A stretch of 64,000 nt of DNA from Alloscardovia criceti DSM 17774 (GTDB taxonomy: Bacteria > Actinomycetota > Actinomycetes > Actinomycetales > Bifidobacteriaceae). The DNA lies in the NCBI RefSeq assembly GCF_000376885.1, contig NZ_AQXR01000011.1, forward strand, positions 124,001 through 188,000, in the 5' to 3' direction. The position numbers were made by a program, and so were the translations under genes. The notes under the pieces were generated by a model. The model worked only from the letters and a program-made list of their open reading frames with translations. It made no database searches and had not been told where the DNA came from. Shown one piece after another: positions 1 to 9,052 of this stretch; within the stretch, counting starts at the first letter, position 1, and each line of letters begins with the position of its first letter.

Positions 1-2997
1 GATATCGCTTTACCGGAGCGTGCGCAAAAATTCCCGGATACGGTGCGCAGCATGGCAGAAATCTACGCGCCGCGTGGTGATGTGAGCAACGATAACAGCG
101 TAGATGCCCATATTTTCCAGTCCTCGCGTGACGAAATGGAATGGATTGTTACGGACATTATGGCTCACCGCGTCGAGCAGCAGCAGTCGTGGGATGCCAT
201 GGCCATTATTACGCACGATAATTCTACGGCACGTTTATTTGGGCAACGCTTACAAAATGAGGGGATTCCGGTACGATTTTCCGCAATTTCTAAGCCGCTG
301 AGCGAAGATCCTGTGGCCTTAGGATTGTTTGCGGCCATTGAGTTGGGCCGAATACGTCCGGAGAATTTTGACACGTTGGATGCACTAACTCAACGCGTAT
401 CGGCGCTTTTGCGTCAGTTCGCGAGCAGTCCGTTGGGCATGACAGAGGACAATCATCCTTTGCGTGTCAATCACATTGAAGCCTTGCTGAATGCGTTAAG
501 CGCAGTTATTCAAGCCTGGGGGGATGGCCGGGCAGATACGGATTATGACTTTCAGTCTATTATTGAGGCTTGGTCTTACGTGCGCGAGCAGCTGGGCGCA
601 GCAGCGGGGATGTATCCGCTGAATGCGTCTGCGCTGAAAACCCTTGTGTTCCTCGATGTGGAGGGTGTGCGTCCAAGAATTATGGATGTGCTCTCTGCAA
701 TGGACGCGCGTCAATCGAGTGATGTGGCGGCTCTGAGAAAGCTGCTGAGCATGATGGATGCCAGCGCAGAAACGGCAGCATCCGAAGGTGATAAAAACAT
801 TATCGCCATCCTTTGGGCTACCTGGAAGGCTGCCCACGTATCCGATGACTGGCAGAAAAAAGCTTTAGACTACTCCGATATTTCCGCACGATTGCATTAC
901 AATGACTGGCTCGATGGCGCTATGCGATTATTTGATTTTGCCAATCAAAATAATGCGGCACTGAGCATTGATGCTTTCATGATGCGTGTGGCGAATTTGG
1001 AAGTTTTGGCGGATTCTCTAGCACATGTGGCGCCTATAGAAGAAGCCGTAACCGTGACCACCGTGGCTTCAACGGCTGGGCAAACGTGGGATCAGGTGTG
1101 GATCCCCCAAATGCAGCAGTCCATCTGGCCAAATCTTGCTGTGCGCAACACCTTGCTGGGAGCTGATGATTTAAGCGATGTGGTCCTGCATGGCGCTATC
1201 ACTATGGATGCGCATGCGCGCATGCTCGATGTGCTGCACGCGGAAAAGCGCAGCTTCTTAGTTGCGCTGACGAGGGCGCAGCAGCGGCTGCATATCAGTG
1301 CTGTGTGGGATAACACCACCACGCCATCGGATTTTCTGTATACGTATATGCCAGAAAAATTTGCCCGTGTGGATTCTCTGGAAAAGGCTGATTTTACGGA
1401 GGTTCCGGTAGTGGACTTGCAGTCGTCTACCGACTCGCAGGACGGCTCGAAAGACGGTTCGCAGGACAGTCAGAGCACATCGTCAAAACATATGAGTATG
1501 ACGGATATCATCCGCCAAGCTCGCGTCACTTTGAGTGAGGAATTGCTGGCAGCTGGCGGTGAACACATCCAGCCAGATGCGGATAATCTCAGTCCACGCG
1601 CTCAGGATGCATTAAAGACCCTCGACTTTTTAAGCACGCAGGGGTATAGTTTCGCCGCTCCAGAAAAATGGGCTTTTATTTCCGCTCCATCCGCAGACGT
1701 GGATAACTTCAAGGAAGAAAAAGACTCAAATGCCCAGCCCGTGCGGGTATCTCCGTCCAGCGTAGAGAGCATTTGGGGATGCCCTATTTGCTATCGTCTA
1801 GAAAATCAATTCTCCGGCACGCGACAGTCCACAGCCGCTACCTCCTTCGGAGATCTCATCCACGAAGTAGCTCAATGGGCCAGCCAAGATATGCATTTTG
1901 ATACCGAGGAGTTTTATCAGGCTAAACTAGAGGAGCTCTCCAATCCTCCCGCCGTGCTGAACTGGGTAACGAATGCCCTGTTGAAGCAGTACAACAGTCT
2001 CAAGAGCACGGCAAATCTGGATGCAGGTCTGAAAGAGTACATGAGCCAGGTCAAAAACGATGCCAAAGCTCCAGAAATTCTAGGTAATATTGCGTATTAT
2101 TTTGTCAATTCCCACAGCAGTGAGCTGGCGCCAGATGCAGATTGGCACCCGCCCTTTGTGCCGGTGACCAGCGCAGAAGTGGAGAAGGAATTCGACGCTT
2201 TTATCACCTTGGAGGATATTCGATTCGCCTACAACGCCATCGAAGGTCGAACACCGCTGACACAAAAGGAATTCAGCGCGCTGGTCTGCATGCTCGTCAA
2301 TGGCATGCCGGAGGGCTACGATTACAACACCGTTGTGCACTTACATGGCAAGATTGATCGCGTAGAAAAGCACGGTCAAGTCGGTGGCAAAGACGTGGTG
2401 TACATCATCGATTACAAAACGGGAAATAAAGCACATGCGATGTCTGAAATTGTCAGCAATCTTCAGCTCACCAGCTACCAGTTAGGGCTTATTTTCCACG
2501 GTAAAAAGCACGATACTGACGCTGAGCGCGCCGAGCTTTTTGCTCAGGCGCCGCAGATTACTATGTCCGCGCTGTTCGATGTGAAGCATGAGAATATTCC
2601 TGCCACATCCCGCCACAAGGGTTTCCACAAATATCAGCCGGCACTCTTTGTAGAGGGGCATTTGGGTTATGAAAGTGCTACGAGAAGCTATTACAAACAG
2701 CACAGCAAACTGTGGAGTAAGGATGACTTCACCTTCGACAAGAGCTATCTAGGAAGCTTGAGTCCGCAGGCTTTGGAGCGTGTACAAGAAGAATACCGCA
2801 TGCGTGACGCGGATAGAACCCTGTATTCGCTGGCCTTAATTGCGCGCGTCTTTTATGCTGCGGCGGCATTGAAATCAGACGTTATTACCGCAACCGAAGT
2901 ACACAGCACGCACGATGTGCGTTACTGTGCGTATACCGACGTGTGCGCCTTGTGTGCGGGGAAAAATAATTCCGTAATGGAGGAGTGGCTTTCATGA
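1..2997 (+). CDS. adnA: AdnA-type ATP-dependent helicase-nuclease subunit (5' end outside window)
   Basis: The frame is open from the first base, so the N-terminus with the Walker A motif lies outside the window; 998 residues are visible. The C-terminal helicase half is recognisable: a motif V-like stretch (STAGQTWDQVWIPQ, near 1070-1110) and motif VI (VALTRAQQRL, near 1261-1290). The C-terminal third is a RecB/AddB-like PD-(D/E)XK nuclease with a His in FGDLIHEVAQ, an Asp in GKIDRVE and IIDYKTG near 2407. Cysteines in GCPIC (about 1780) and CAYTDVCALC (about 2925-2955) fit the four-Cys Fe-S cluster of AdnA/AddB proteins. Such enzymes resect double-strand breaks as heterodimers. The partner gene follows with a 4-nt ATGA overlap, which supports translational coupling. 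AddB-like naming is the alternative; two helicase-nuclease subunits in tandem favour AdnAB. Confidence 0.85.
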   Translation, partial: DIALPERAQKFPDTVRSMAEIYAPRGDVSNDNSVDAHIFQSSRDEMEWIVTDIMAHRVEQQQSWDAMAIITHDNSTARLFGQRLQNEGIPVRFSAISKPLSEDPVALGLFAAIELGRIRPENFDTLDALTQRVSALLRQFASSPLGMTEDNHPLRVNHIEALLNALSAVIQAWGDGRADTDYDFQSIIEAWSYVREQLGAAAGMYPLNASALKTLVFLDVEGVRPRIMDVLSAMDARQSSDVAALRKLLSMMDASAETAASEGDKNIIAILWATWKAAHVSDDWQKKALDYSDISARLHYNDWLDGAMRLFDFANQNNAALSIDAFMMRVANLEVLADSLAHVAPIEEAVTVTTVASTAGQTWDQVWIPQMQQSIWPNLAVRNTLLGADDLSDVVLHGAITMDAHARMLDVLHAEKRSFLVALTRAQQRLHISAVWDNTTTPSDFLYTYMPEKFARVDSLEKADFTEVPVVDLQSSTDSQDGSKDGSQDSQSTSSKHMSMTDIIRQARVTLSEELLAAGGEHIQPDADNLSPRAQDALKTLDFLSTQGYSFAAPEKWAFISAPSADVDNFKEEKDSNAQPVRVSPSSVESIWGCPICYRLENQFSGTRQSTAATSFGDLIHEVAQWASQDMHFDTEEFYQAKLEELSNPPAVLNWVTNALLKQYNSLKSTANLDAGLKEYMSQVKNDAKAPEILGNIAYYFVNSHSSELAPDADWHPPFVPVTSAEVEKEFDAFITLEDIRFAYNAIEGRTPLTQKEFSALVCMLVNGMPEGYDYNTVVHLHGKIDRVEKHGQVGGKDVVYIIDYKTGNKAHAMSEIVSNLQLTSYQLGLIFHGKKHDTDAERAELFAQAPQITMSALFDVKHENIPATSRHKGFHKYQPALFVEGHLGYESATRSYYKQHSKLWSKDDFTFDKSYLGSLSPQALERVQEEYRMRDADRTLYSLALIARVFYAAAALKSDVITATEVHSTHDVRYCAYTDVCALCAGKNNSVMEEWLS

Positions 2998-5900
2998 CAG
3001 AGTTCACATTAACCGATGAGCAATCACACATCGTCGATGCAGATGCGGATGCTTCGATGCTGATTGTGGCAGGTGCGGGCTCTGGAAAAACCTTCACCAT
3101 GACTCAGCGCATTATCCGGCTTATAAGCGAGGGCGTACCTCCAGAGAAAATTCTGGGTCTGACCTTTACGAAGGCTGCCGCTACGGAGCTTTTAACACGC
3201 GTTTCTACTGCCGTGCAAAAGCATAGGGATGAGGCAGCCCAGAAACACAAGGGTGAGCTAGATTCCGAGTCTTTAGAAAGCCATGCAGATAGCGCATTTA
3301 TGAAGCCTGATGTGTATACCTATGATGCATTTTTCCAAAGCATTGTGCGCCAGTTCGGGCTTTTGGTAGGCATGAATCCGCAAACGGTGCCACTGAGCGA
3401 AGCGGGAGCCTACCAACTCGTGGATACGGTCATCCAAGAAAATTTCCGCCAAGTAGTGGCAGATTTATACGGTGATGAAGAAGAAGCAGAGGAGTCTGAC
3501 TCGAGTCAGAGTGAGGGAAGTACGGACTCACTCGATGATTTTTCGGACTTAGGAGCCTACTCCACGATTGTTACACGCGTGCTGAGTTTAAGCGATGCTA
3601 TTAGTTCTAGCATGATTGATGGCTCCTGCACGAGTGTGGACGAAGCCATTCGGCGCATAGAAACCTGGGATGATGCCTTTATCCAGCATTTGACGCAGAT
3701 TATGGATCGTGAATATCCTGAAGAGCAGACCCTGGAAGGTTTCGGGGATAAGGTAGACATCGGCAAATTTACAACGGCGAAAACATTCGATAACTGGATG
3801 AAGAAGAAAAGCCGTGATTATTTCGCCTATATGCTCACGGACTTGCGTGATAAAACGCGTAAACGGTCCATGTACCTGAAATATGTACGTTTATTTGCTC
3901 AGAAAAAACGCGAACTCCATATGGCTCAGTTTGCGGATTTCACTATTGCCGCCATGCAATTAATTCAGCGTTTTCCCTGGATTGGTGAGCACTATCGTGC
4001 GCGATTTTCGCATGTCTTTTTGGACGAATATCAGGATTCTTCGACCACACAGGCCAGTCTGATAGTCCAGCTCTTTGCTCCGCACGGTGTGAACGCGCAG
4101 GGGCAGCATAGCGCGCTGACGGCGGTGGGCGACCCGTATCAGGCCATTTACGGCTGGCGCGGTGCAGCTCCGGGTGCGTTCGCTGCTTTCGTACAGAAAA
4201 CAGGCGTGGGTACGCCCTTATCCTTGAGTAAAACCGTGCGCAATCCGCAGTTAGTGCTGGATATGGCGAATATGCTTACCAATCCGTTGCGCATGGGGCA
4301 CAAAGATGCATACGACCGTCCGGGAACTATTGCCTTGCAGGAGCGTCCAGTAGAGAAGCTGTCTGTGCTTGCCCAGAGCATTCAAGGCTCTTTCGGCGCT
4401 ATGTTTTATGCCTCGATGAAGCAGGAGATCGATGGCATTGTGCGGTATGCGCTGAAAGCTGTGGATAAGAGCAAAGCGGACAATGATGCACGCATTAAAC
4501 GTGGCGAAAGCGCACAGCAGGGGCCGTATGTGGCGGTGCTGCTGCGTTCTAAAACGCGCATTGACGCATACGTGGATGGCTTGACGAAGGCGGGCCTGAC
4601 GGTACAAGTCGACGGCGTGCAAACCGTGATGGATAGACCAGATGCGCACGATATTATCAATCTGCTGCGCATTGTGGCGGACCATTCGGATTCTGCGAGT
4701 GTGCTCAATCTACTGGCCAGCACGCGCTACGATTTGGCTGCCTCAGATTTGAAGGCACTGTCCGTGGCGGCGAAAAGCTATGACAAGCAATTACAGACAA
4801 ATTTGCTCAAGCATGTGAATGTGCAGGACACGGATACTGCCAAGGACTGGGATATGCCTGCGGTGGTGTCTTTAGCAGACATTCTTTTAGCAGATAATCG
4901 TGCAGAAATTCTCCGCACATACTTCACCGGTAGTGCCGAGGGTGCAGCAAAAATTAACGATTTTGCGCAAGCTGTACAAAGGGTAGAGTCTCAGTTGCAC
5001 AGTGGCATCGAAGCTGTGATCCGCACGGCTGGGGACGTACTGGGATTGGATATCGATGTAGCGGTGGCATATGCGTTGAGCCGTGCACAAGGGCGTACCG
5101 GAGAGGCCGTGCCTGTATCCAGCGTGGAGAGCATTGCCCAAATGGCGCGCACGTACAACGATGAGCTGCTAGATGGTCAAACCGCCACGGTTTCAGGATT
5201 CCTATCGTGGCTGGACGGGCAAAAGAAGTCCCTGCCGGAAAATCCTACGATTGTGGGTGCTCAGGGCGCTGACGTCATCGTCTGTACCATTCACCACTCG
5301 AAGGGCTTGGAGTGGGATAGCGTCATTATCCCAAGCATGAACAAGAGCACCTTCCCCTCCAGCCAGGGGTCTTATTTTTCCACCGACGAGCTGTATAAAG
5401 ACGATCCGGAACCGCGTTTTGGGCGCTACCTTTCGCACGCCCACACCTGGCTTACAGATCCGACGGCCGTGCCATATCCTGTGCGCAGTGATAAAGACTC
5501 CGTGTCACGCTTTGTGGATGTGGAGGATTTCCCGAAGAAGATCGGTGATTCTGCTGCGTTGGAAAAGCTTGTGTATGGGCAAATACACCTCTTAGAGCGG
5601 GGCGAATTGAGTAGCACTATGAGCATTCGTGAGGAGAGCGGGCAGACCGTACTGGAAGATGAGCGGCGTCTAGCGTATGTCGCGGTGACGCGTGCGAAGC
5701 GTGACGTGCTCATCACAGGTTTTACGCAAACGATGAATGCTATGACGGATGATGATGACCCCGTGGGGTATGTCCTTTCCCTGGATGCGATTCCTGCCGG
5801 GCAGAAGCTGGTTACGGCAGATGTGAGTAAGGCGTCGCTCTTTTGGCAAGAATGCTATGATTTCATGACTACGGAGCAGTCGAATACGCATCCGTGGAAA

Positions 5901-7088
5901 GAGGATGTAATTTCCGTCGGTGATTTTGAGATTGCGCAGAATTATCAAGATAGCCCTGTGGGCGCGTTCGTGGGGCAGGATGCTCAGGATTATGCGCAAA
6001 CCGTCATCGGGGAAGCGCTTACGGATGCGCAAACAGCCGTGCAGGATGCTCATTTGGAGCTTTATGCGCATCCGCGTGAGGTGGAGCCAGTCGTAGGGCG
6101 CGTACTGCAAAAATCCTACGAAACTCTGCGCACCTTTGAGCAGCAGCAGACGCCAGATTCAGAGCATAATGCAGCGCAAGCAGAGGAAACAGTCGCGCCT
6201 TCTTTGTATGAGTGTGCACGCCAGCTCCATGAAACGCTTCAGCAATTACACGCAACCAGCAGTGCTGACGATGCAGATCAGAAGATTGTCGCCTCGGCTC
6301 AGCGCGTGCTATCTCAACGTAACACCTCGGTCACGGCTTTGCAACGCGAAAGAATAGAGGCTTCAGAAGCCGGGCAGGACCGCACCCACCACAGTGAGAC
6401 GCAGCTTCGACGCGCTCGCGCCATTATGCGCCCAGTGCCGAGCCTTGTTTTGTATGAAGATGCGCAAGAGCTCAGCCCTGCCACGTTGGGTACAAAATTC
6501 CACGCCTTTGCGGAGCGTTATTTCAGCCCGGAAGATGAGCGAGCAGATGGCAGTTTTGCCGAGCTCAAGCAAAGCATGCGCGCCGAGGTGGAGAGGGAAG
6601 AGCCGCAAAACGCAGTGGAGAAGCAGATGCATGTCTGGAAGCAGCGTTTGCTTGACTCGCCATTTAGCGTCGATGACTCCGTGGGTACTGAAATTCCTTT
6701 TGCTTATGCTATTGAAGGCGAAGAGCGTGCGGTGGTTGGCGTAATCGATGCGGTCTTTGCGGGCAATATCCTTACAGATTCGCCGATTTCCCAGCAGGCA
6801 CAGAAAAATCAGCGTCAAATTCGCTATACGGTGATTGACTGGAAAACTGGTCATCGCCCACGTAAGGCTGAAGAGATTGAGCAAAAATTGCTCCAAATCG
6901 ACATGTATCGAGAAATTTTGGCACACATAAAGCATGTTGAGGTGGATGAGGTGGATGCGGCCTTGTACTACGTCAGCGAGGAAAATGCGGAGGAGCGCAC
7001 AATTTATGCGCAGTACAAAACTGCTGCAGACATCGAGCAGCTCTTCCATGCGTCAGTGTGGGATTTCGATGCGGATCGCAATGAGTAA
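2994..7088 (+). CDS. adnB: AdnB-type ATP-dependent helicase-nuclease subunit
   Basis: UvrD-like SF1 helicase fused to a RecB-family nuclease, 1364 residues. A Q-motif Gln is at about residue 10, Walker A (AGAGSGKT) at 26-33, Walker B (DEYQDSS) near 343, motif V-like TIHHSKGLEWD near 765 and motif VI VAVTRAKRD near 900. The nuclease core is VVGVIDAV followed by VIDWKTG near 1281. With AdnA it would form the motor-nuclease that processes DNA ends for recombination. A GTG at 2985 is an alternative start, but it overlaps the Shine-Dalgarno AGGAG (2981-2985); the ATG at 2994 sits 8 nt after that SD and overlaps the adnA stop. A strong terminator follows at 7177, so the pair probably ends the transcript. 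The acidic Ser-rich insert near residues 160-180 looks like a linker. Confidence 0.9.
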   Translation: MTEFTLTDEQSHIVDADADASMLIVAGAGSGKTFTMTQRIIRLISEGVPPEKILGLTFTKAAATELLTRVSTAVQKHRDEAAQKHKGELDSESLESHADSAFMKPDVYTYDAFFQSIVRQFGLLVGMNPQTVPLSEAGAYQLVDTVIQENFRQVVADLYGDEEEAEESDSSQSEGSTDSLDDFSDLGAYSTIVTRVLSLSDAISSSMIDGSCTSVDEAIRRIETWDDAFIQHLTQIMDREYPEEQTLEGFGDKVDIGKFTTAKTFDNWMKKKSRDYFAYMLTDLRDKTRKRSMYLKYVRLFAQKKRELHMAQFADFTIAAMQLIQRFPWIGEHYRARFSHVFLDEYQDSSTTQASLIVQLFAPHGVNAQGQHSALTAVGDPYQAIYGWRGAAPGAFAAFVQKTGVGTPLSLSKTVRNPQLVLDMANMLTNPLRMGHKDAYDRPGTIALQERPVEKLSVLAQSIQGSFGAMFYASMKQEIDGIVRYALKAVDKSKADNDARIKRGESAQQGPYVAVLLRSKTRIDAYVDGLTKAGLTVQVDGVQTVMDRPDAHDIINLLRIVADHSDSASVLNLLASTRYDLAASDLKALSVAAKSYDKQLQTNLLKHVNVQDTDTAKDWDMPAVVSLADILLADNRAEILRTYFTGSAEGAAKINDFAQAVQRVESQLHSGIEAVIRTAGDVLGLDIDVAVAYALSRAQGRTGEAVPVSSVESIAQMARTYNDELLDGQTATVSGFLSWLDGQKKSLPENPTIVGAQGADVIVCTIHHSKGLEWDSVIIPSMNKSTFPSSQGSYFSTDELYKDDPEPRFGRYLSHAHTWLTDPTAVPYPVRSDKDSVSRFVDVEDFPKKIGDSAALEKLVYGQIHLLERGELSSTMSIREESGQTVLEDERRLAYVAVTRAKRDVLITGFTQTMNAMTDDDDPVGYVLSLDAIPAGQKLVTADVSKASLFWQECYDFMTTEQSNTHPWKEDVISVGDFEIAQNYQDSPVGAFVGQDAQDYAQTVIGEALTDAQTAVQDAHLELYAHPREVEPVVGRVLQKSYETLRTFEQQQTPDSEHNAAQAEETVAPSLYECARQLHETLQQLHATSSADDADQKIVASAQRVLSQRNTSVTALQRERIEASEAGQDRTHHSETQLRRARAIMRPVPSLVLYEDAQELSPATLGTKFHAFAERYFSPEDERADGSFAELKQSMRAEVEREEPQNAVEKQMHVWKQRLLDSPFSVDDSVGTEIPFAYAIEGEERAVVGVIDAVFAGNILTDSPISQQAQKNQRQIRYTVIDWKTGHRPRKAEEIEQKLLQIDMYREILAHIKHVEVDEVDAALYYVSEENAEERTIYAQYKTAADIEQLFHASVWDFDADRNE

Positions 7089-7176
7089 CGACGCACGCGT
7101 AAGCAGCAGCTGCTAAAATCTGCGCTGGACCTCCATGATTGGTGTGAAGTAACTCACAGGCGCATGATGTGACTTG

Positions 7177-7220
7177 AGGGCTTTCCCTGAATTATCGTGA
7201 AATTCATCAGGGAAAGCCCT
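7177..7220 (+). terminator. Terminator-like hairpin after adnB
   Basis: A perfect 14-bp inverted repeat: AGGGCTTTCCCTGA at 7177-7190 pairs with 7207-7220 across a 16-nt loop. It is followed by an AT-rich stretch (TAATTTATTA) rather than a pure T run. It lies 88 nt after the adnB stop. Confidence 0.75.
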
Positions 7221-7286
7221 TAATTTATTACCAGATGATGAATTATTGTTATTTTTGCGTTGTATCGTATGACATTTGGTAGAAGA

Positions 7287-7312
7287 AATTCACAACAGAT
7301 GAATTCACAACA
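7287..7312 (+). repeat. Tandem 11-bp direct repeat upstream of the esterase gene
   Basis: AATTCACAACA occurs at 7287-7297 and 7302-7312, a 15-nt period. It lies just before the likely start at 7335. It may be a protein-binding site or chance; the stretch is also open in the reading frame of the esterase gene. Confidence 0.35.
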
Positions 7313-7334
7313 CATGGAATATAAAGAGGCGCTT

Positions 7335-8984
7335 ATGTATAACTGGTTTCTCAATGTTCACATCGATCACGGTTGGGTCATCTGGTCAGTTATAGTCCTC
7401 GTTTTCGTACTCTGCGTATTGTTGTTGCCAATCTTTGTGCCGGCATCGGCATACAGAAAAGCGCAGACTGTATCCGCAGGCGATGAATCTGTGGACGCTG
7501 CTCACAACGCCGCGCATCACCACCGAGGGCACCGTGCACAGCACGAAGCACGCAAGACCTCGCTTTTTTCCCAACATAAGTGGTATATGACGCTCCTTAT
7601 CCAGATGCTAAGCGCCCTTGCAGGGCTCATACTCGGTTGGGTTACCGTGTGGCTTCTGTCTGATGTATTTCTCGTCTTTGGGGTAGGACTGGGCAGAAAA
7701 GTCTTTATCCGCGTAGCGTTTGGATGCGCCGTTGCAGGGTATGCCATCGCCTCGCTGGTGCTGTATCGCAGCTGGCGCAGAATCATTGCTATCTGTCTCA
7801 TTCCAGCCGCTATATTATTCAGCGCCTCGCAGGTCAATGCTGCATACGGACAGTATCCCACCATTCGCGATCTGCTGGGCAAGAGCTTATACCCTGAAAC
7901 AGATGCCTTCCCTCAGGCTACGACGACGGTGTCGGATTATCTGAAGTTGGCACAGTCGGGTCGCATCAGCGTGCCGGAGCACGGTGAAATTCACAGCGTC
8001 AGAATTCCTGCCACCGAGTCCGGCTTTCATGCGCGACTGGCCGTGGTGTATGTGCCGCCGGCGGCTTTGACCACGCAGGTGCCCGCATTGCCCGTGATTT
8101 TTATCATGTCTGGTCAGCCAGGGTATACGAGTACCTTCTTTACTGCCGGGCAATTGGGCGCCATTGCAGATGCATACGCAGCCAAACACAACGGACTTGC
8201 ACCGGTTATTATCTCGCCAGATCAGCTAGGAAATCAGTTCCACAACACCATGTGTGCCAACACGATTCCCTTTGGCAATACGGAAACCTATCTTATGAAA
8301 GATGTGGTGGGGTGGATGGAAAAGAATCTGCCGATTACCACGGATCACACGCATTGGGCTATAGGGGGCTTCTCTCAGGGTGGTACCTGCTCAGTGGAGC
8401 TAGGGCCAAAGTATCCGGAACTCTTTAATTATGTCATCGATATTTCTGGAGAAAAACAGCCAAACGCTGGCTCAGAAAGCACCATGATTAACACATATTA
8501 TGGCGGAGATAAAAGCGCGTATGAGGCGCATATTCCGGAAAATATTTTTAACGCGCATCCAAATTCCCACCAAACAATTCTGTTTGGTTCGGGCCAGCTG
8601 GACACGGTGGGGCAGGCAGATGTAGTGTATGTGAGCCAATTTGCTCGAAAATCTGGGTGGAAGGTGAAATCCGCACTTTCAGCAGGTTCTGCGCACGACT
8701 GGACGACCGTGCAGAACGTTATGCGTTACGCTGTGGCAGATTTTAGCAATCATGCAGGCTTGGGCGCAGAGGTGAAGGTAACCGATTTTCCTTCCTTATC
8801 CTTAATTCCTGGGTTGACACTGTCCGATGGCGGCACGAGCGCGACCAGTCTGAGCGTTACAGGTACGAGTAGTACAAGTACTTCCGGTGCTGGAAAAGCT
8901 TCAACGGTCTCCGTATTTAACGTAGCAAACGCATCTGAGAGCATTTCGAGAAAATCCACGCCAGCGCGCGCAAGGCATCGTTAA
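7335..8984 (+). CDS. Membrane-anchored esterase-family (alpha/beta hydrolase) protein
   Basis: 549 residues. Several hydrophobic segments occupy the first 180 or so residues, followed by an extracytoplasmic esterase D/PF00756-like hydrolase domain. The nucleophile elbow reads GGFSQGG (about 8359-8380), an acid candidate lies in GQLDTVGQ and the His in GSAHDW. A Ser/Thr-rich tail closes the protein. The start chosen is the ATG at 7335 with AGAGG at 7325-7329; the frame continues upstream to a TTG at 7260 and other ATGs without better ribosome sites. The next gene encodes an MprF-like lipid aminoacylating enzyme 68 nt downstream, so a role in removing or remodelling aminoacyl lipids is a reasonable inference. 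Mycoloyltransferase-like or general esterase activity cannot be excluded. Confidence 0.75.
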   Translation: MYNWFLNVHIDHGWVIWSVIVLVFVLCVLLLPIFVPASAYRKAQTVSAGDESVDAAHNAAHHHRGHRAQHEARKTSLFSQHKWYMTLLIQMLSALAGLILGWVTVWLLSDVFLVFGVGLGRKVFIRVAFGCAVAGYAIASLVLYRSWRRIIAICLIPAAILFSASQVNAAYGQYPTIRDLLGKSLYPETDAFPQATTTVSDYLKLAQSGRISVPEHGEIHSVRIPATESGFHARLAVVYVPPAALTTQVPALPVIFIMSGQPGYTSTFFTAGQLGAIADAYAAKHNGLAPVIISPDQLGNQFHNTMCANTIPFGNTETYLMKDVVGWMEKNLPITTDHTHWAIGGFSQGGTCSVELGPKYPELFNYVIDISGEKQPNAGSESTMINTYYGGDKSAYEAHIPENIFNAHPNSHQTILFGSGQLDTVGQADVVYVSQFARKSGWKVKSALSAGSAHDWTTVQNVMRYAVADFSNHAGLGAEVKVTDFPSLSLIPGLTLSDGGTSATSLSVTGTSSTSTSGAGKASTVSVFNVANASESISRKSTPARARHR

Positions 8985-9052
8985 ATCACCAGCACGACAC
9001 CACGACTTATAACCTTCCCACGTCAGCACAGGCGTGAACATCAGGAGTTGAT

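Noticed and set aside
2985-2993. GTG start for adnB
   Set aside because: The GTG overlaps the Shine-Dalgarno; the ATG at 2994 has correct spacing and the usual ATGA overlap.
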